A DNA stretch of 64,000 nucleotides from Chitinophaga filiformis (GTDB taxonomy: Bacteria; Bacteroidota; Bacteroidia; Chitinophagales; Chitinophagaceae). Both the position numbers and the translations under genes were made by a program. Below, one piece after another: positions 24,742 through 33,412 of this stretch; the stretch's first letter is position 1, and every line of letters starts with the position of its first letter. The stretch spans positions 219,330 through 283,329 of the forward strand of contig NZ_FNBN01000003.1 in the NCBI RefSeq assembly GCF_900102545.1. Direction: 5' to 3'. The notes beneath the pieces were generated by a model, which was not told the origin of the DNA, did no database searches, and was given only the letters and a program-made list of their open reading frames with translations.

Positions 24742-27186
24742 CTAGAACCTGAAAACAAAATTAGCCGACAGTCTTCTTGGCATCTGTTTCTCCAATGTCG
24801 TCCATCCGCCGAAATACTCCTTATCAGCCAGGTTATCTACTTTCACACCAATACGGTATTTACTCGCATTATAAAACACCGAAGCATTGAGCACAGTATA
24901 AGAAGGCAGCGTAAATAAACCCGTTCTGGCATCATTGGTAATAACATTATCACTCGCATAGTTACCGCCAAATCCAAGCCCTAATCCCTTAGCAACACCC
25001 TTCGTAATAGTATAGCTGATCCACGCATTCGCGAGATTAGCCGGGCCTGCGGAAGTCGGTCTTCTGCCTTTTAAAGCGTCAATAGCCTGCACCGCCTTGC
25101 TGTCATTATAACTATATCCGGCTACAATGTTCAGGCCCGGCAGGGGGTTGGCTATCACATCCAGTTCGATACCTTTACTTTTCTGGGTACCATCCTGAAC
25201 GGTAACATTATAACTCTGTCCGTCGCGTACAACGGTTTCACCACGTGTGATATTCTTTACAAGCAGGTCGTAGTAGCTGGCAGTCGCAGTCAGCCTATGA
25301 TTGAACATATCGAGTTTCACACCACCTTCCCACTGGTTAGCCTGTTGTGGCTTGAAAATATTGGTATAATCATCCAGTACCTTTGTACCCGGAGCAACGT
25401 TGCGGAAACCATTCATATAGTTACCAAACACACTTACCTGGTCTTTTACGATCTGGTATACCAACCCGAATTTCGGAGATACCGCTGTCTGTCCATATTT
25501 ACCGCTGATTACACCAGTAGCATAGTTTTTACTTCCTTTGCTTTCGAAACGGTCAATACGTACACTCGCCATTACACTCAACGCATCTGTGAAGTTGAAC
25601 ACATCTGAAACATACGCACTATACACCTGGTTGCTGTTACCATCCTTGGTTCCGCCAAGACCGGCCAGTTTCGCATCTACCGCTGCTTTGGTGAGCATGG
25701 CATAACGTGGATCATTGTTGCGGGTAACGTTTACATAGTCGAACAGTGCATAAGCGCTGTTATCATTCACTGCGCTTACATCCGCGAAATCAAGACCGAA
25801 TACCACCCTGTTACGCATACTGCCAAGCCTGAAATCTCCTATGAAATTTTGCTGGATGTCAGTGGTAGTAGTGGTAGAGTTCTGATAGTAAACGAAGCGG
25901 CTGATCAATGAGTCGTTAGCTGCTATCGGTCCCGTAGGACTTCCATCCAGGAACATCACATAGGAATAGTTGCCGTCGCTTTTACGAACACTTCTTGACA
26001 GATTAGTCTGAGATATCCATTGATCAGAGATCTTGTAAGTAGCCTGTCCGTATAAATTGATGGTAGGCGTTTTGTAAGTAATATCATTGCTGGTGTAAGA
26101 CCTGTCAAAGTCCATGTTTAACTCAGCAGGCGTGTGCGCTATTAATGGACGGCTCCTGTTCATGAATACCATCAGCGCATTGGTGCTCTGTGCGGTATAA
26201 AATTCAGCGTTGATCAGGAATGATAACCTGTCGTTCGCTTTCACAGAAAGACTGGGCGCTAAAAAGAATGACTTTTTAAATCCTGCATCCTGGAAACTTC
26301 CCTCACTGTGATAAGCCGCATTTACACGCAATAATGCAGTTTTATCAGCATTCAATGGTGCATTCACATCGGCAGTAAAGCGGCTCAGGCCAAACCCACC
26401 GGCAGTATAACTTACTTCTCCTCCAAAATGATCGTATGGTTTTTTAGTAACGATATTCAGTAAGCCGCCGAAAGAAATAAAGCTGCTACCAAATAAAGTA
26501 CCTGATGGTCCTTTGATAGATTCAATCCTCTCTACATTCGCAGGGTCGATACCTCCGTTAGTCAGACCGGGAATACCATTGATCATGGTAGGTTGTACAC
26601 TGAATCCACGCATAGAGAAATAGCCAGCGCCATCATTAGGACGGCCGGTAGATGACCAGAGTCTGTTCACACCTGGTGTGTTCTTTAACGCATCGTCAAA
26701 ATTAACAACCACCTGTTCCTGCATCAGTTCTTTCGACACCACATTATACACCTGCGGATTCTCCAGGTTCTTCAACGGCAGGCGTGCTACATACTCAGAC
26801 TCCTTTTTAGCAAACTTGCTGCGGCCGGTATTCACAACAACTTCCTGCAGCTGCATATCAGACAATGATAAGGAAATGGCTACCTGAACAGTATTATCAC
26901 TTGTTACTGTTACAGTTTCTTCTTTGGAACCGTATCCAACCAGTGTTACCAGCAAAGTGTAAGTACCTGGTTTCACATTACTCAAAACGAAAGCACCATT
27001 TTCATCTGTAAGAGTAGTTTTCTTCGTGGTTTTGAGTCTTACCGTAACCTGATCAGCAGGTTTACCATCAGTAGTCGTAACCGTTCCTCTGATAATTCCA
27101 TTCCCGTCTGAATCATTGTCATTGGCAGAAAGCACGCAGGGGCAAAGTATCATCAGCGTCAAAAGCAGCAATAGAAAAGATTTCAT
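24742..27186 (-). CDS. TonB-dependent siderophore receptor
   Basis: Outer-membrane active transporter, 814 residues from the ATG at 27186; the upstream start at 27219 was rejected because MKSFLLLLLTLMIL begins a signal peptide. After the signal comes a carboxypeptidase-like beta domain (IIRGTVTTTDGKPADQVTV, about 35-110), then the plug with FDDALKNTPGVNRLW and GYFSMRGFSVQPTMINGIPG, then a 22-strand barrel ending RLSANFVFRF. The plug motifs are those of ferric-siderophore receptors. It is divergent from a Crp/Fnr regulator 120 bp away. Confidence 0.9.
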   Translation of the reverse strand: MKSFLLLLLTLMILCPCVLSANDNDSDGNGIIRGTVTTTDGKPADQVTVRLKTTKKTTLTDENGAFVLSNVKPGTYTLLVTLVGYGSKEETVTVTSDNTVQVAISLSLSDMQLQEVVVNTGRSKFAKKESEYVARLPLKNLENPQVYNVVSKELMQEQVVVNFDDALKNTPGVNRLWSSTGRPNDGAGYFSMRGFSVQPTMINGIPGLTNGGIDPANVERIESIKGPSGTLFGSSFISFGGLLNIVTKKPYDHFGGEVSYTAGGFGLSRFTADVNAPLNADKTALLRVNAAYHSEGSFQDAGFKKSFFLAPSLSVKANDRLSFLINAEFYTAQSTNALMVFMNRSRPLIAHTPAELNMDFDRSYTSNDITYKTPTINLYGQATYKISDQWISQTNLSRSVRKSDGNYSYVMFLDGSPTGPIAANDSLISRFVYYQNSTTTTTDIQQNFIGDFRLGSMRNRVVFGLDFADVSAVNDNSAYALFDYVNVTRNNDPRYAMLTKAAVDAKLAGLGGTKDGNSNQVYSAYVSDVFNFTDALSVMASVRIDRFESKGSKNYATGVISGKYGQTAVSPKFGLVYQIVKDQVSVFGNYMNGFRNVAPGTKVLDDYTNIFKPQQANQWEGGVKLDMFNHRLTATASYYDLLVKNITRGETVVRDGQSYNVTVQDGTQKSKGIELDVIANPLPGLNIVAGYSYNDSKAVQAIDALKGRRPTSAGPANLANAWISYTITKGVAKGLGLGFGGNYASDNVITNDARTGLFTLPSYTVLNASVFYNASKYRIGVKVDNLADKEYFGGWTTLEKQMPRRLSANFVFRF

Positions 27187-27307
27187 ATAGTGTTGATTTG
27201 GGCCGCCAAATTGCTGCATTCTATTTTTATTTATTTTAACATTCGGGAATAACTTTTACGCTATCGGGAAAAATAGTTGTTTATCTTATCTTGCAGTTAA
27301 ATAAATT

Positions 27308-27892
27308 ATGTTTTTTCATTTCAGAAATAAATTTCCGCAACTAGATGCCTTCTGGGATAAATACCTCCCATTCCAGAAGCGTTTGGAGGTTCCAGCAAAG
27401 ACTATTTTGCTGGAAGAGGGAAAGGTTTCCCAGCACTACATTTTCATAGAAAAAGGTTGTGTACGTTTATTCTTTAACAACAATGGTGAAGAGAAAACAG
27501 TACAGTTCTTTTTCGAAGAAGAGGGATTAGCCTCTTTTGATAGCTTCGTTAATAATGTTCCCAGTCAGTGTTCTATCGAGACGATCGAACCGTCTGTTGT
27601 TTACATGCTGCCCAGGCAATATGCTATTCAAATGATAGAGGAGTTAATGATAGAGAAGGGCTTTGCTCAGATGATGTTGCAGATGTTTGCGCTGCGGCAG
27701 ACGCACTATATCAATGAATTTATCTCCTTTATTCGTGATACTCCCGAGCAGCGTTATCAAAATCTGCTAAAGGAACGTCCGCATATTATACAGCGGGTGC
27801 CACAGCATTATATTGCTACTTATCTGGGTATAACTACTGTACACCTGAGCCGTATTAAAAGTAAAATAGCGAAGGGGAAAACACATTTCTAA
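27308..27892 (+). CDS. Crp/Fnr-family regulator
   Basis: The 194-residue protein has an N-terminal cyclic-nucleotide-binding-like barrel (KTILLEEGKVSQHYIFIEKGCVRLFF within residues 30-60) and a C-terminal winged helix with HYIATYLGITTVHLSRIKSKI. It lacks the usual glycines and Arg of a cAMP site and Fe-S cysteines, so the signal is unknown. Divergent from the siderophore receptor; it could regulate that gene. Confidence 0.85.
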   Translation: MFFHFRNKFPQLDAFWDKYLPFQKRLEVPAKTILLEEGKVSQHYIFIEKGCVRLFFNNNGEEKTVQFFFEEEGLASFDSFVNNVPSQCSIETIEPSVVYMLPRQYAIQMIEELMIEKGFAQMMLQMFALRQTHYINEFISFIRDTPEQRYQNLLKERPHIIQRVPQHYIATYLGITTVHLSRIKSKIAKGKTHF

Positions 27893-27925
27893 AAAGGCCT
27901 CGGTAGTCAATACGAAGGCCTTTTT
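27891..27925. terminator. Bidirectional terminator
   Basis: AAAAAGGCCT, 15-nt loop, AGGCCTTTTT. It overlaps the stop codon of the Crp/Fnr gene and serves the convergent lipoprotein gene at 27950 as well. Confidence 0.85.
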
Positions 27926-27949
27926 AAATGAGATATATCGATCAGATTA

Positions 27950-29452
27950 TTACAGTGTCTTCGGCGTATATACCTTTAAAACACCATCATCCTCGCTGCT
28001 TACGATCAACAGGCTTTTTCCTGTAGGACTGTCTTTAGCAGCCACAAACAGTACTCCTTCCGGAGCATCGCCTGATTTCAGTATCTGAAGGAAACTCGGT
28101 GCATTAGGTATAGATACATCATAAACGGCTACAGCGTCTGCGCGTTCCATGCCAATGAATGCAATGTTTTTATTACCTACCTGTCCCAGCGCGACACCCT
28201 CCGCCTCTACACCTTTATCGTCACTGCGGGCATCGTCATAGTAACCTGCAGCATTGGCCTTTACCTCTAATTCATTCTTGCTGTCATAGATGAGAGAACC
28301 ATTACTACCATTCCAAACGCTGAATGAACGTGCGCCAAAAGAGTAAAGCGTCTCATAAAGACCGTCTCCATCAGCATCGCCCAAAGTCTTGGTGATGTTC
28401 AGACGACCGAGTTTTGCGTCGACCTTTAGCTCTGCAGCATTAGGGAAAGCAGTCGGATCCAGGGCAATATTCTTGATACGGTCAGCTTCTTTAAAAGCGT
28501 CATATTCACGTACGTCACCTTCATTTACGGTAAAGAGGTAAGGGATCGCACCTGTTTGCAGTACGGCAATAGCATCAGGCTGATACATGCCTTTAACAGG
28601 CCATTTGCCGAAGGTAACGCCATTATCCTTATCAGAGGGATCTATGGCATTGGCATCGGTGTTATAATCTTTAAAACCCAGCGGGAAGATATCTGTAGCA
28701 GTTTTTGTAGTCAGATCAATCTTCGCGATAGCATTATTTTCCTGTAAGGTTACCCATGCTGTTTTTGAGTCTGGAGATACAGTTACATATTCAGGTTCCA
28801 TATCCTGGGCAAAGCTGGCATTAGGACCGAACACACGCAGTCCTTTCTGCATCAGGGCTGTCTGCTGGGAGGCAAAGCTGCTGAAATCAATATTGACAAC
28901 GCTGTAATTATCTTTCACACTGATCACAGACACAGAACCTAAAGGATCATTAGTATAGGTTGCATTGGGCTCACCTTCATTGGCAGTAAGAATATAGTTA
29001 CCATCAGGGCTGAAGGTGACCATGTCTGGTAAAGCGCCGGTAGCGATAGTTTTGATTTCCTGGTAATTGCTGGTATTATATACCGTTACTTTACCAGGTT
29101 GCTGTTTGTCCAGTGCTTCTATAGCAGCGGCCAGCTTACCGTTGTTTACAGATACGCTGTTTACAGCGCCGCTGTTGGTGGGGATGGAGTCAATCACCTT
29201 CATCTTGGTAGGATCGGCCATGTCTACGACATCGATCCTGTTTCTGCCACCATTGTTTACAACAAACAGTCTTTTGGTAGCCGGGTCGTAAGCGCTGATC
29301 TCAGCTGCGCCCGCCTCGCCAATATCCAGGGTACCGATTTCTGCAAACGTAGCAGGATCTTCATTAACAGTGGGCTGATCCGGATGGTCGTCCTTAGAGC
29401 AGGCGGCAAGCATAGCAAGGATAACAACAGGTAACAGATGTTTTAGTTTCAT
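27950..29452 (-). CDS. Choice-of-anchor-I-like beta-propeller lipoprotein
   Basis: The start at 29452 gives MKLKHLLPVVILAMLAACSKDD, a lipoprotein signal with lipobox LAAC. The remaining 480 residues form repeated strand units with NNGGRNRIDVVDM, GALPDMVTFSPDGNYILTANEGEPN and AWVTLQENNAIAKID, typical of the choice-of-anchor I family of surface beta-propellers related to alkaline-phosphatase-like esterase modules. Likely outer-membrane or periplasmic. Enzyme activity is not evident. Monocistronic, with a long gap before the next gene. Confidence 0.8.
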   Translation of the reverse strand: MKLKHLLPVVILAMLAACSKDDHPDQPTVNEDPATFAEIGTLDIGEAGAAEISAYDPATKRLFVVNNGGRNRIDVVDMADPTKMKVIDSIPTNSGAVNSVSVNNGKLAAAIEALDKQQPGKVTVYNTSNYQEIKTIATGALPDMVTFSPDGNYILTANEGEPNATYTNDPLGSVSVISVKDNYSVVNIDFSSFASQQTALMQKGLRVFGPNASFAQDMEPEYVTVSPDSKTAWVTLQENNAIAKIDLTTKTATDIFPLGFKDYNTDANAIDPSDKDNGVTFGKWPVKGMYQPDAIAVLQTGAIPYLFTVNEGDVREYDAFKEADRIKNIALDPTAFPNAAELKVDAKLGRLNITKTLGDADGDGLYETLYSFGARSFSVWNGSNGSLIYDSKNELEVKANAAGYYDDARSDDKGVEAEGVALGQVGNKNIAFIGMERADAVAVYDVSIPNAPSFLQILKSGDAPEGVLFVAAKDSPTGKSLLIVSSEDDGVLKVYTPKTL

Positions 29453-29622
29453 ATGCGTCATATAGGTTTTGAAGTTCGCAAGGGTACTGAACCCATATGA
29501 ATATATTATTAAGAAAATGTTTCTAAATTATTAACATCTGATCCATCAGAGACTCTTCGGTAATTTAAACCATCTCCCCGGACTTAATAACATATGTTAT
29601 CGTGCAATTGTACTGCCCATTC

Positions 29623-29630
29623 TAATTTTG
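29623..29630 (+). promoter_or_regulatory. Candidate -7 element for the oxidoreductase gene
   Basis: TAATTTTG matches TAnnTTTG and ends 22 bp before the ATG at 29653. The -33 position lacks a clear TTTG. Confidence 0.4.
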
Positions 29631-29652
29631 TCCCAACAAAAAAGAGAAAAAA

Positions 29653-30624
29653 ATGAAAGCCGCAGTAATGTATCAGCATGGAGAACTTCCTAAATATGTA
29701 GATTTCCCTGAGCCAACCATTCAGCATGATGATGAGTTATTGGTGACCGTAAAAGCAGTTGCTATTAAACACATTGATAAAGGCAGTGCTTCAGGCAGGC
29801 ATTATTCAAGCGACGCTCCAAAACAAGATGGCCGGGTAGTTGGTGGAGATGGCATCTGCCTGTTGGAAGATGGTACAAGAATATATGGTATAGGTGTCAG
29901 CGGGATGTTGGCAGAAAAAGCAACTATCCGCAAGAATTATATAGTGAAAGTGCCGGATTCCCTGGATGACGTCACAGCAGCAGCACTGCCGAATGCTGTT
30001 ATGGGCGCTGCTATGGGCCTTAAGTTCAAGGCAGATACTCAGCCGGGAGACATAGTATTGATCAACGGTGCGACAGGTTTTACCGGCCGCATTGCTGTTC
30101 AGATAGCCAAACACTACGGCGCAAAAAAGGTCATTGTAACCGGTAGAAACCAACAATCGCTGGAAGACCTTTTATCACTCGGTGCAGACGAAATAATTTC
30201 CGTATTACAGGATGATGAAAGCTTTAAAAACAGGATTAAAGAAATCCATTCACAGACGCCCATTGATATCGTTATTGACTATCTATGGGGGCACACCGCA
30301 GAAATGATATTGGGTTGCCTGAAAGGTAACGGTTCATTTACCAATAGAACAAGGTACGTATCTATCGGTAGTATGGCAGGAGATATCATACAATTATCAG
30401 CTGCAAATTTGAGAAGCGTCGATCTGCAGTTAGCAGGATCAGGCATGGGCTCCTGGTCTAAGTCTGAGGTTGGTTTGCTCTTTACGGAGATGTTGCCGGA
30501 AATGTTCGAGCTTGCGGCCACAGGTAAACTTAAGGTAGGAGCTACACAGGTAAAGTTGAAAGATATTGCTGAACTATGGGACCTGGATGTTTCTAACGGA
30601 CAACGCCTGGTGGTAACCATTTAA
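29653..30624 (+). CDS. Zinc-independent medium-chain dehydrogenase (quinone-reductase-like)
   Basis: The 323-residue protein has the MDR fold: an N-terminal GroES-like domain and a Rossmann domain with GATGFTGRIAVQIAKHYGA near residues 138-156, then ITGRN-like VIVTGRN. It lacks the zinc-binding Cys cluster of alcohol dehydrogenases, so it fits the quinone oxidoreductase branch using NADPH. The substrate is unknown. The ATG follows a purine-rich AAAAAGAGAAAAAA. Probably monocistronic, or followed by a tiny membrane protein at 30661. Confidence 0.85.
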   Translation: MKAAVMYQHGELPKYVDFPEPTIQHDDELLVTVKAVAIKHIDKGSASGRHYSSDAPKQDGRVVGGDGICLLEDGTRIYGIGVSGMLAEKATIRKNYIVKVPDSLDDVTAAALPNAVMGAAMGLKFKADTQPGDIVLINGATGFTGRIAVQIAKHYGAKKVIVTGRNQQSLEDLLSLGADEIISVLQDDESFKNRIKEIHSQTPIDIVIDYLWGHTAEMILGCLKGNGSFTNRTRYVSIGSMAGDIIQLSAANLRSVDLQLAGSGMGSWSKSEVGLLFTEMLPEMFELAATGKLKVGATQVKLKDIAELWDLDVSNGQRLVVTI

Positions 30625-30660
30625 GTAACCCTCTTTCCCAAGTCTTAATTACTTACAATT

Positions 30661-30783
30661 ATGATAGCAGCACTATTAATTGCCGCGTGGTCATTCATTG
30701 TCCTGAGGCTAAGGAAGTCTGGCCTAATGAGGGGAATAAGAGCCTGGTTAATGAAGTCTGTATTCGCGGGAAGAGAAAAATAA
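30661..30783 (+). CDS. Possible 40-residue membrane protein
   Basis: An ATG 37 bp after the oxidoreductase gives MIAALLIAAWSFIVL, a single membrane helix, followed by a basic tail (RLRKSGLMRGIRAW and VFAGREK). Topology and size fit the many unannotated small membrane proteins. There is no clear ribosome-binding site, though these are weak in this phylum. A terminator follows at 30803. Confidence 0.35.
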   Translation: MIAALLIAAWSFIVLRLRKSGLMRGIRAWLMKSVFAGREK

Positions 30784-30802
30784 GGTTGAACAATAATACA
30801 AC

Positions 30803-30826
30803 GCCCCTGACCATTAGGTGAGGGGC
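30803..30826. terminator. Terminator between convergent genes
   Basis: GCCCCT, 12-nt loop, AGGGGC; directly beside the stop codon of the MGMT-like gene and 20 bp after the small ORF. Confidence 0.55.
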
Positions 30827-30827
30827 T

Positions 30828-31154
30828 TTATAATTCTTTTGCAGGGTCCCAGAAGAACTTCCTGAAGTTCACCACCTTATCGCCTTTTAATTCCACACCT
30901 TCCTTTTCAAGTAATTTCTTTCGGGCTGCAATACCTGCTGGTTCACCTGTCAATTGTCCCTGGCTGTTCACTACACGCTGTGCCGGTACAGGAGGCTTTT
31001 CACGGCCGCAGGCGCCCATTGCATGGCCTACCATGCGGGAGTAGTTTCCTTTGCCTAAGGCCTTTGCAATCGCTCCGTAAGAGGTTACACGGCCTTTGGG
31101 AACTAATCTGGCAATCTCATAAACGAGTTTGTTGAAATCCGGGTCATTCATCAT
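30828..31154 (-). CDS. Alkyltransferase-like protein (MGMT fold, no acceptor Cys)
   Basis: The 108-residue protein is the DNA-binding domain of O6-alkylguanine transferases: VYEIARLVPKGRVTSYGAIAKALG is the helix-turn-helix entry and GNYSRMVGHAMGAC the Arg-finger region. At the place of the active-site PCHRV motif it reads PAQRVV, so the alkyl-accepting Cys is replaced by Ala (about residue 57). This is the mark of alkyltransferase-like proteins, which flag alkylated guanine to nucleotide excision repair and do not repair it directly. Start ATG-ATG; either Met may be used. Confidence 0.88.
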   Translation of the reverse strand: MMNDPDFNKLVYEIARLVPKGRVTSYGAIAKALGKGNYSRMVGHAMGACGREKPPVPAQRVVNSQGQLTGEPAGIAARKKLLEKEGVELKGDKVVNFRKFFWDPAKEL

Positions 31155-31279
31155 ACTGCATAATTATCGTTATGAAGTTAGAGAATTCTTGTCAGCGTGC
31201 CAATATCAATGATAATCCCTGACCAGTATACGCAACCGGCCAGGGATCTGTAATGGTACTGCCCTCGAATTTTGAATAT

Positions 31280-32248
31280 TCACATGACAACTACAATTTT
31301 CCCGTCTGCTGAATTACTATCCATTAACCTATGCGCCGCAACAATATCATCAAGCTTAAACGTACAGCTGATATTCAGTTTTATATCACCTGCTTCTACA
31401 TCACGGATAAACGTCTGCAAATGCTCACTGTTTAACCTGATCTGGCCAGTGCTGTACATCGTAAGACGAACTGTTGCCGGAATATATTCCATAGGCGCGA
31501 AATTATTTATTGTCCACTGTTCTGAGAGCATACCGGTCATACAGACTGTTCCTCCCTGTGCAGCACATTGGAGTGAATCTTTTAATGTCGCGGCGCCCAC
31601 CAGTTCAAGTATTTTATCTATGCCTGCAGGAAACGAAGTTTTAATCCTGGGAGCCAGCTGACCATCATCAATGAATACCTCATCGGCACCATTATCAAGG
31701 AGCAGTTGTTCCTTTTCTGGTTTCCTAGTAGTTGCCACTACATACAGCCCGTTCTTTTTCGCCATCTGTGTGGCAAGCATGCCAATAGAAGACGTGCCTC
31801 CCCTGATCAGTAAAGTTTCGTTCTTTTTGATATCCAGTGCCAGATGCAGCGAGCCATACACTGTCTGGAACATCTCAGGAATAGCACCAAGTTGTTCCCA
31901 GCTCAAATGACTATCGAAAGGAGTAAGAATAGACCGTGGCAGTACGGCATATTCCGCATAACTGCCATCATATGCCCTGCCCATTTCTCCCATGAAGGCA
32001 GCTACTTTTTGTCCCTGTGTCAATTCTCCTGCCGGATCATTTTCTACTTCACCTACACATTCAATACCCAATACCCTGGGGAAAACCACGCTTGGCGATA
32101 AGCCTTTACGTGTCATTAATTCCGATCTGTTTAATCCAAAAGCCTTTACTTTTACCAGCACCTGTCCTTCCCCCGGAGTAGGTATCTGCCTTTCTTCCAG
32201 TGTAAAGTTTTCCGGTCCGCCAGGGCGGTATAATACTGCTGCTTTCAT
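31280..32248 (-). CDS. Medium-chain dehydrogenase, quinone-oxidoreductase-like
   Basis: The 322-residue MDR protein has the GroES-like domain (MKAAVLYRPGGPENFTLEER) and a Rossmann domain with LLIRGGTSSIGMLATQMAK near residues 142-160. No catalytic-zinc Cys set is present. It is similar in plan to the protein at 29653 but not a close copy. It is followed upstream by an NTF2-like gene (22-bp gap) and a Crp/Fnr regulator on the same strand, likely one unit responding to that regulator. Confidence 0.85.
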   Translation of the reverse strand: MKAAVLYRPGGPENFTLEERQIPTPGEGQVLVKVKAFGLNRSELMTRKGLSPSVVFPRVLGIECVGEVENDPAGELTQGQKVAAFMGEMGRAYDGSYAEYAVLPRSILTPFDSHLSWEQLGAIPEMFQTVYGSLHLALDIKKNETLLIRGGTSSIGMLATQMAKKNGLYVVATTRKPEKEQLLLDNGADEVFIDDGQLAPRIKTSFPAGIDKILELVGAATLKDSLQCAAQGGTVCMTGMLSEQWTINNFAPMEYIPATVRLTMYSTGQIRLNSEHLQTFIRDVEAGDIKLNISCTFKLDDIVAAHRLMDSNSADGKIVVVM

Positions 32249-32270
32249 GTATACTTATTTAGATAATTAT

Positions 32271-32672
32271 TTAATGCTGATGAGCGGCAACATAATTGAA
32301 CATATAACGATAGATCTTCCAGGCCTTTCTCTCTTTACGAAGCACAAAGAAATCCCTGCTCTGCTTTGCCGATGGCTGCCCTGTCAGCAGATCATGGGTA
32401 GTAGCGATGGCAGTCGCCTGCACAAATGCATACCGTGTATCCAATACAATGTCTTCTACCGTAAAATCAATATGAAACTTTGTTCTATGGATGTAGTTGC
32501 CATTATTCCTGGTCGACAGATCCTGCGTGGTAAAGGTCTTCATACCATCAGCCATAAAGAGCCCATCTGCTGTATAAAAGGCGGATATCAGCGCAATATT
32601 CGCTGTGTTTAAGGTATCTGCATATGCAGTCAGTAATTGCTGCACTGACTTTATTTCTTCCTGGAAGCTCAT
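32271..32672 (-). CDS. SnoaL/NTF2-like protein
   Basis: The 133-residue protein begins MSFQEEIKSVQQLLTAYADTLNTANIALISAFYTADGLFM, the helical opening of a SnoaL-like cone fold, and ends with the strands FFVLRKERKAWKIYRYMFN. No signal peptide, so cytoplasmic, in contrast to the protein at 20813. It sits 22 bp upstream of the dehydrogenase gene at 31280 and is probably co-transcribed; the pair may act on one small molecule. Confidence 0.8.
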   Translation of the reverse strand: MSFQEEIKSVQQLLTAYADTLNTANIALISAFYTADGLFMADGMKTFTTQDLSTRNNGNYIHRTKFHIDFTVEDIVLDTRYAFVQATAIATTHDLLTGQPSAKQSRDFFVLRKERKAWKIYRYMFNYVAAHQH

Positions 32673-32756
32673 GTCTGTCCTTTTTTGTAGTGCAAAGGTG
32701 ACATCTTAAAGCAGGATCAGCCAATGACGTATCTTAAGAAATACCCTTAATATAGT

Positions 32757-33362
32757 TTAAGGGTTGGACCTTTGAGACAGGTCTTTACGGATCTTACTGA
32801 GGAATTCAGGGGTGATGCCGAGATAAGAGGCTACCTGTGTATTAGGTAACCTATTGGCGATATGTGGATATTGTTCCAGGAAGGATTGATAACGCTCTTC
32901 CGCTGTTGAGCTGATATTCTGCAATACCCTATTTTGGAGGGCGATGAATTTTTGTTCGATAATGATTCTGAAGTTGCGGTCAAATTTATGATGGTTGATA
33001 TAGAGAGAAAGCAGATCAGGATGTTTGATCTGTAAGATAAGAGATGGTTCTATTGCCTCTATATATAACTGACTGGGTTTTTCAGAATAAAAGCTGGCCA
33101 GATCAGTGATCCAGTCATTCTCCGCAGCCAACTGGATATTGTGTTCTTTCCCGTTCTTATCCACTGCGTACATCTTGAAGCAACCGCTTACAACAAATGT
33201 AAAGTGACGACATACATCTCCCTGTTGAAGGATAAGCCCACGTCGCTTTATTTTTCGCTCTGTAAAGTGCAAGAATAGCTCTTCACGTTCCTTGCTGTTA
33301 AGTGGGAAGTAGTTTTTGAAATAGTTGATTAACTGCTTTACTGATGTATTTTCAGCGCTCAA
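32757..33362 (-). CDS. Crp/Fnr-family regulator
   Basis: The 201-residue protein has the cNMP-binding-like beta-roll (KRRGLILQQGDVCRHFTFVVSGCFKMYAV) and a C-terminal winged helix with TQVASYLGITPEFLSKIRKDL. No Fe-S cysteine set or canonical cAMP-binding Arg-Ser pair is seen. It is the first gene of a probable unit with the NTF2-like protein and the dehydrogenase, 84 bp apart. Compare with the family member at 27308, which shares the YLGIT recognition-helix region. Confidence 0.85.
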   Translation of the reverse strand: MSAENTSVKQLINYFKNYFPLNSKEREELFLHFTERKIKRRGLILQQGDVCRHFTFVVSGCFKMYAVDKNGKEHNIQLAAENDWITDLASFYSEKPSQLYIEAIEPSLILQIKHPDLLSLYINHHKFDRNFRIIIEQKFIALQNRVLQNISSTAEERYQSFLEQYPHIANRLPNTQVASYLGITPEFLSKIRKDLSQRSNP

Positions 33363-33412
33363 AATCCAAAGAATAAGGGTTTATTACGAGATTATAAGTA
33401 AAGATAATAAAA

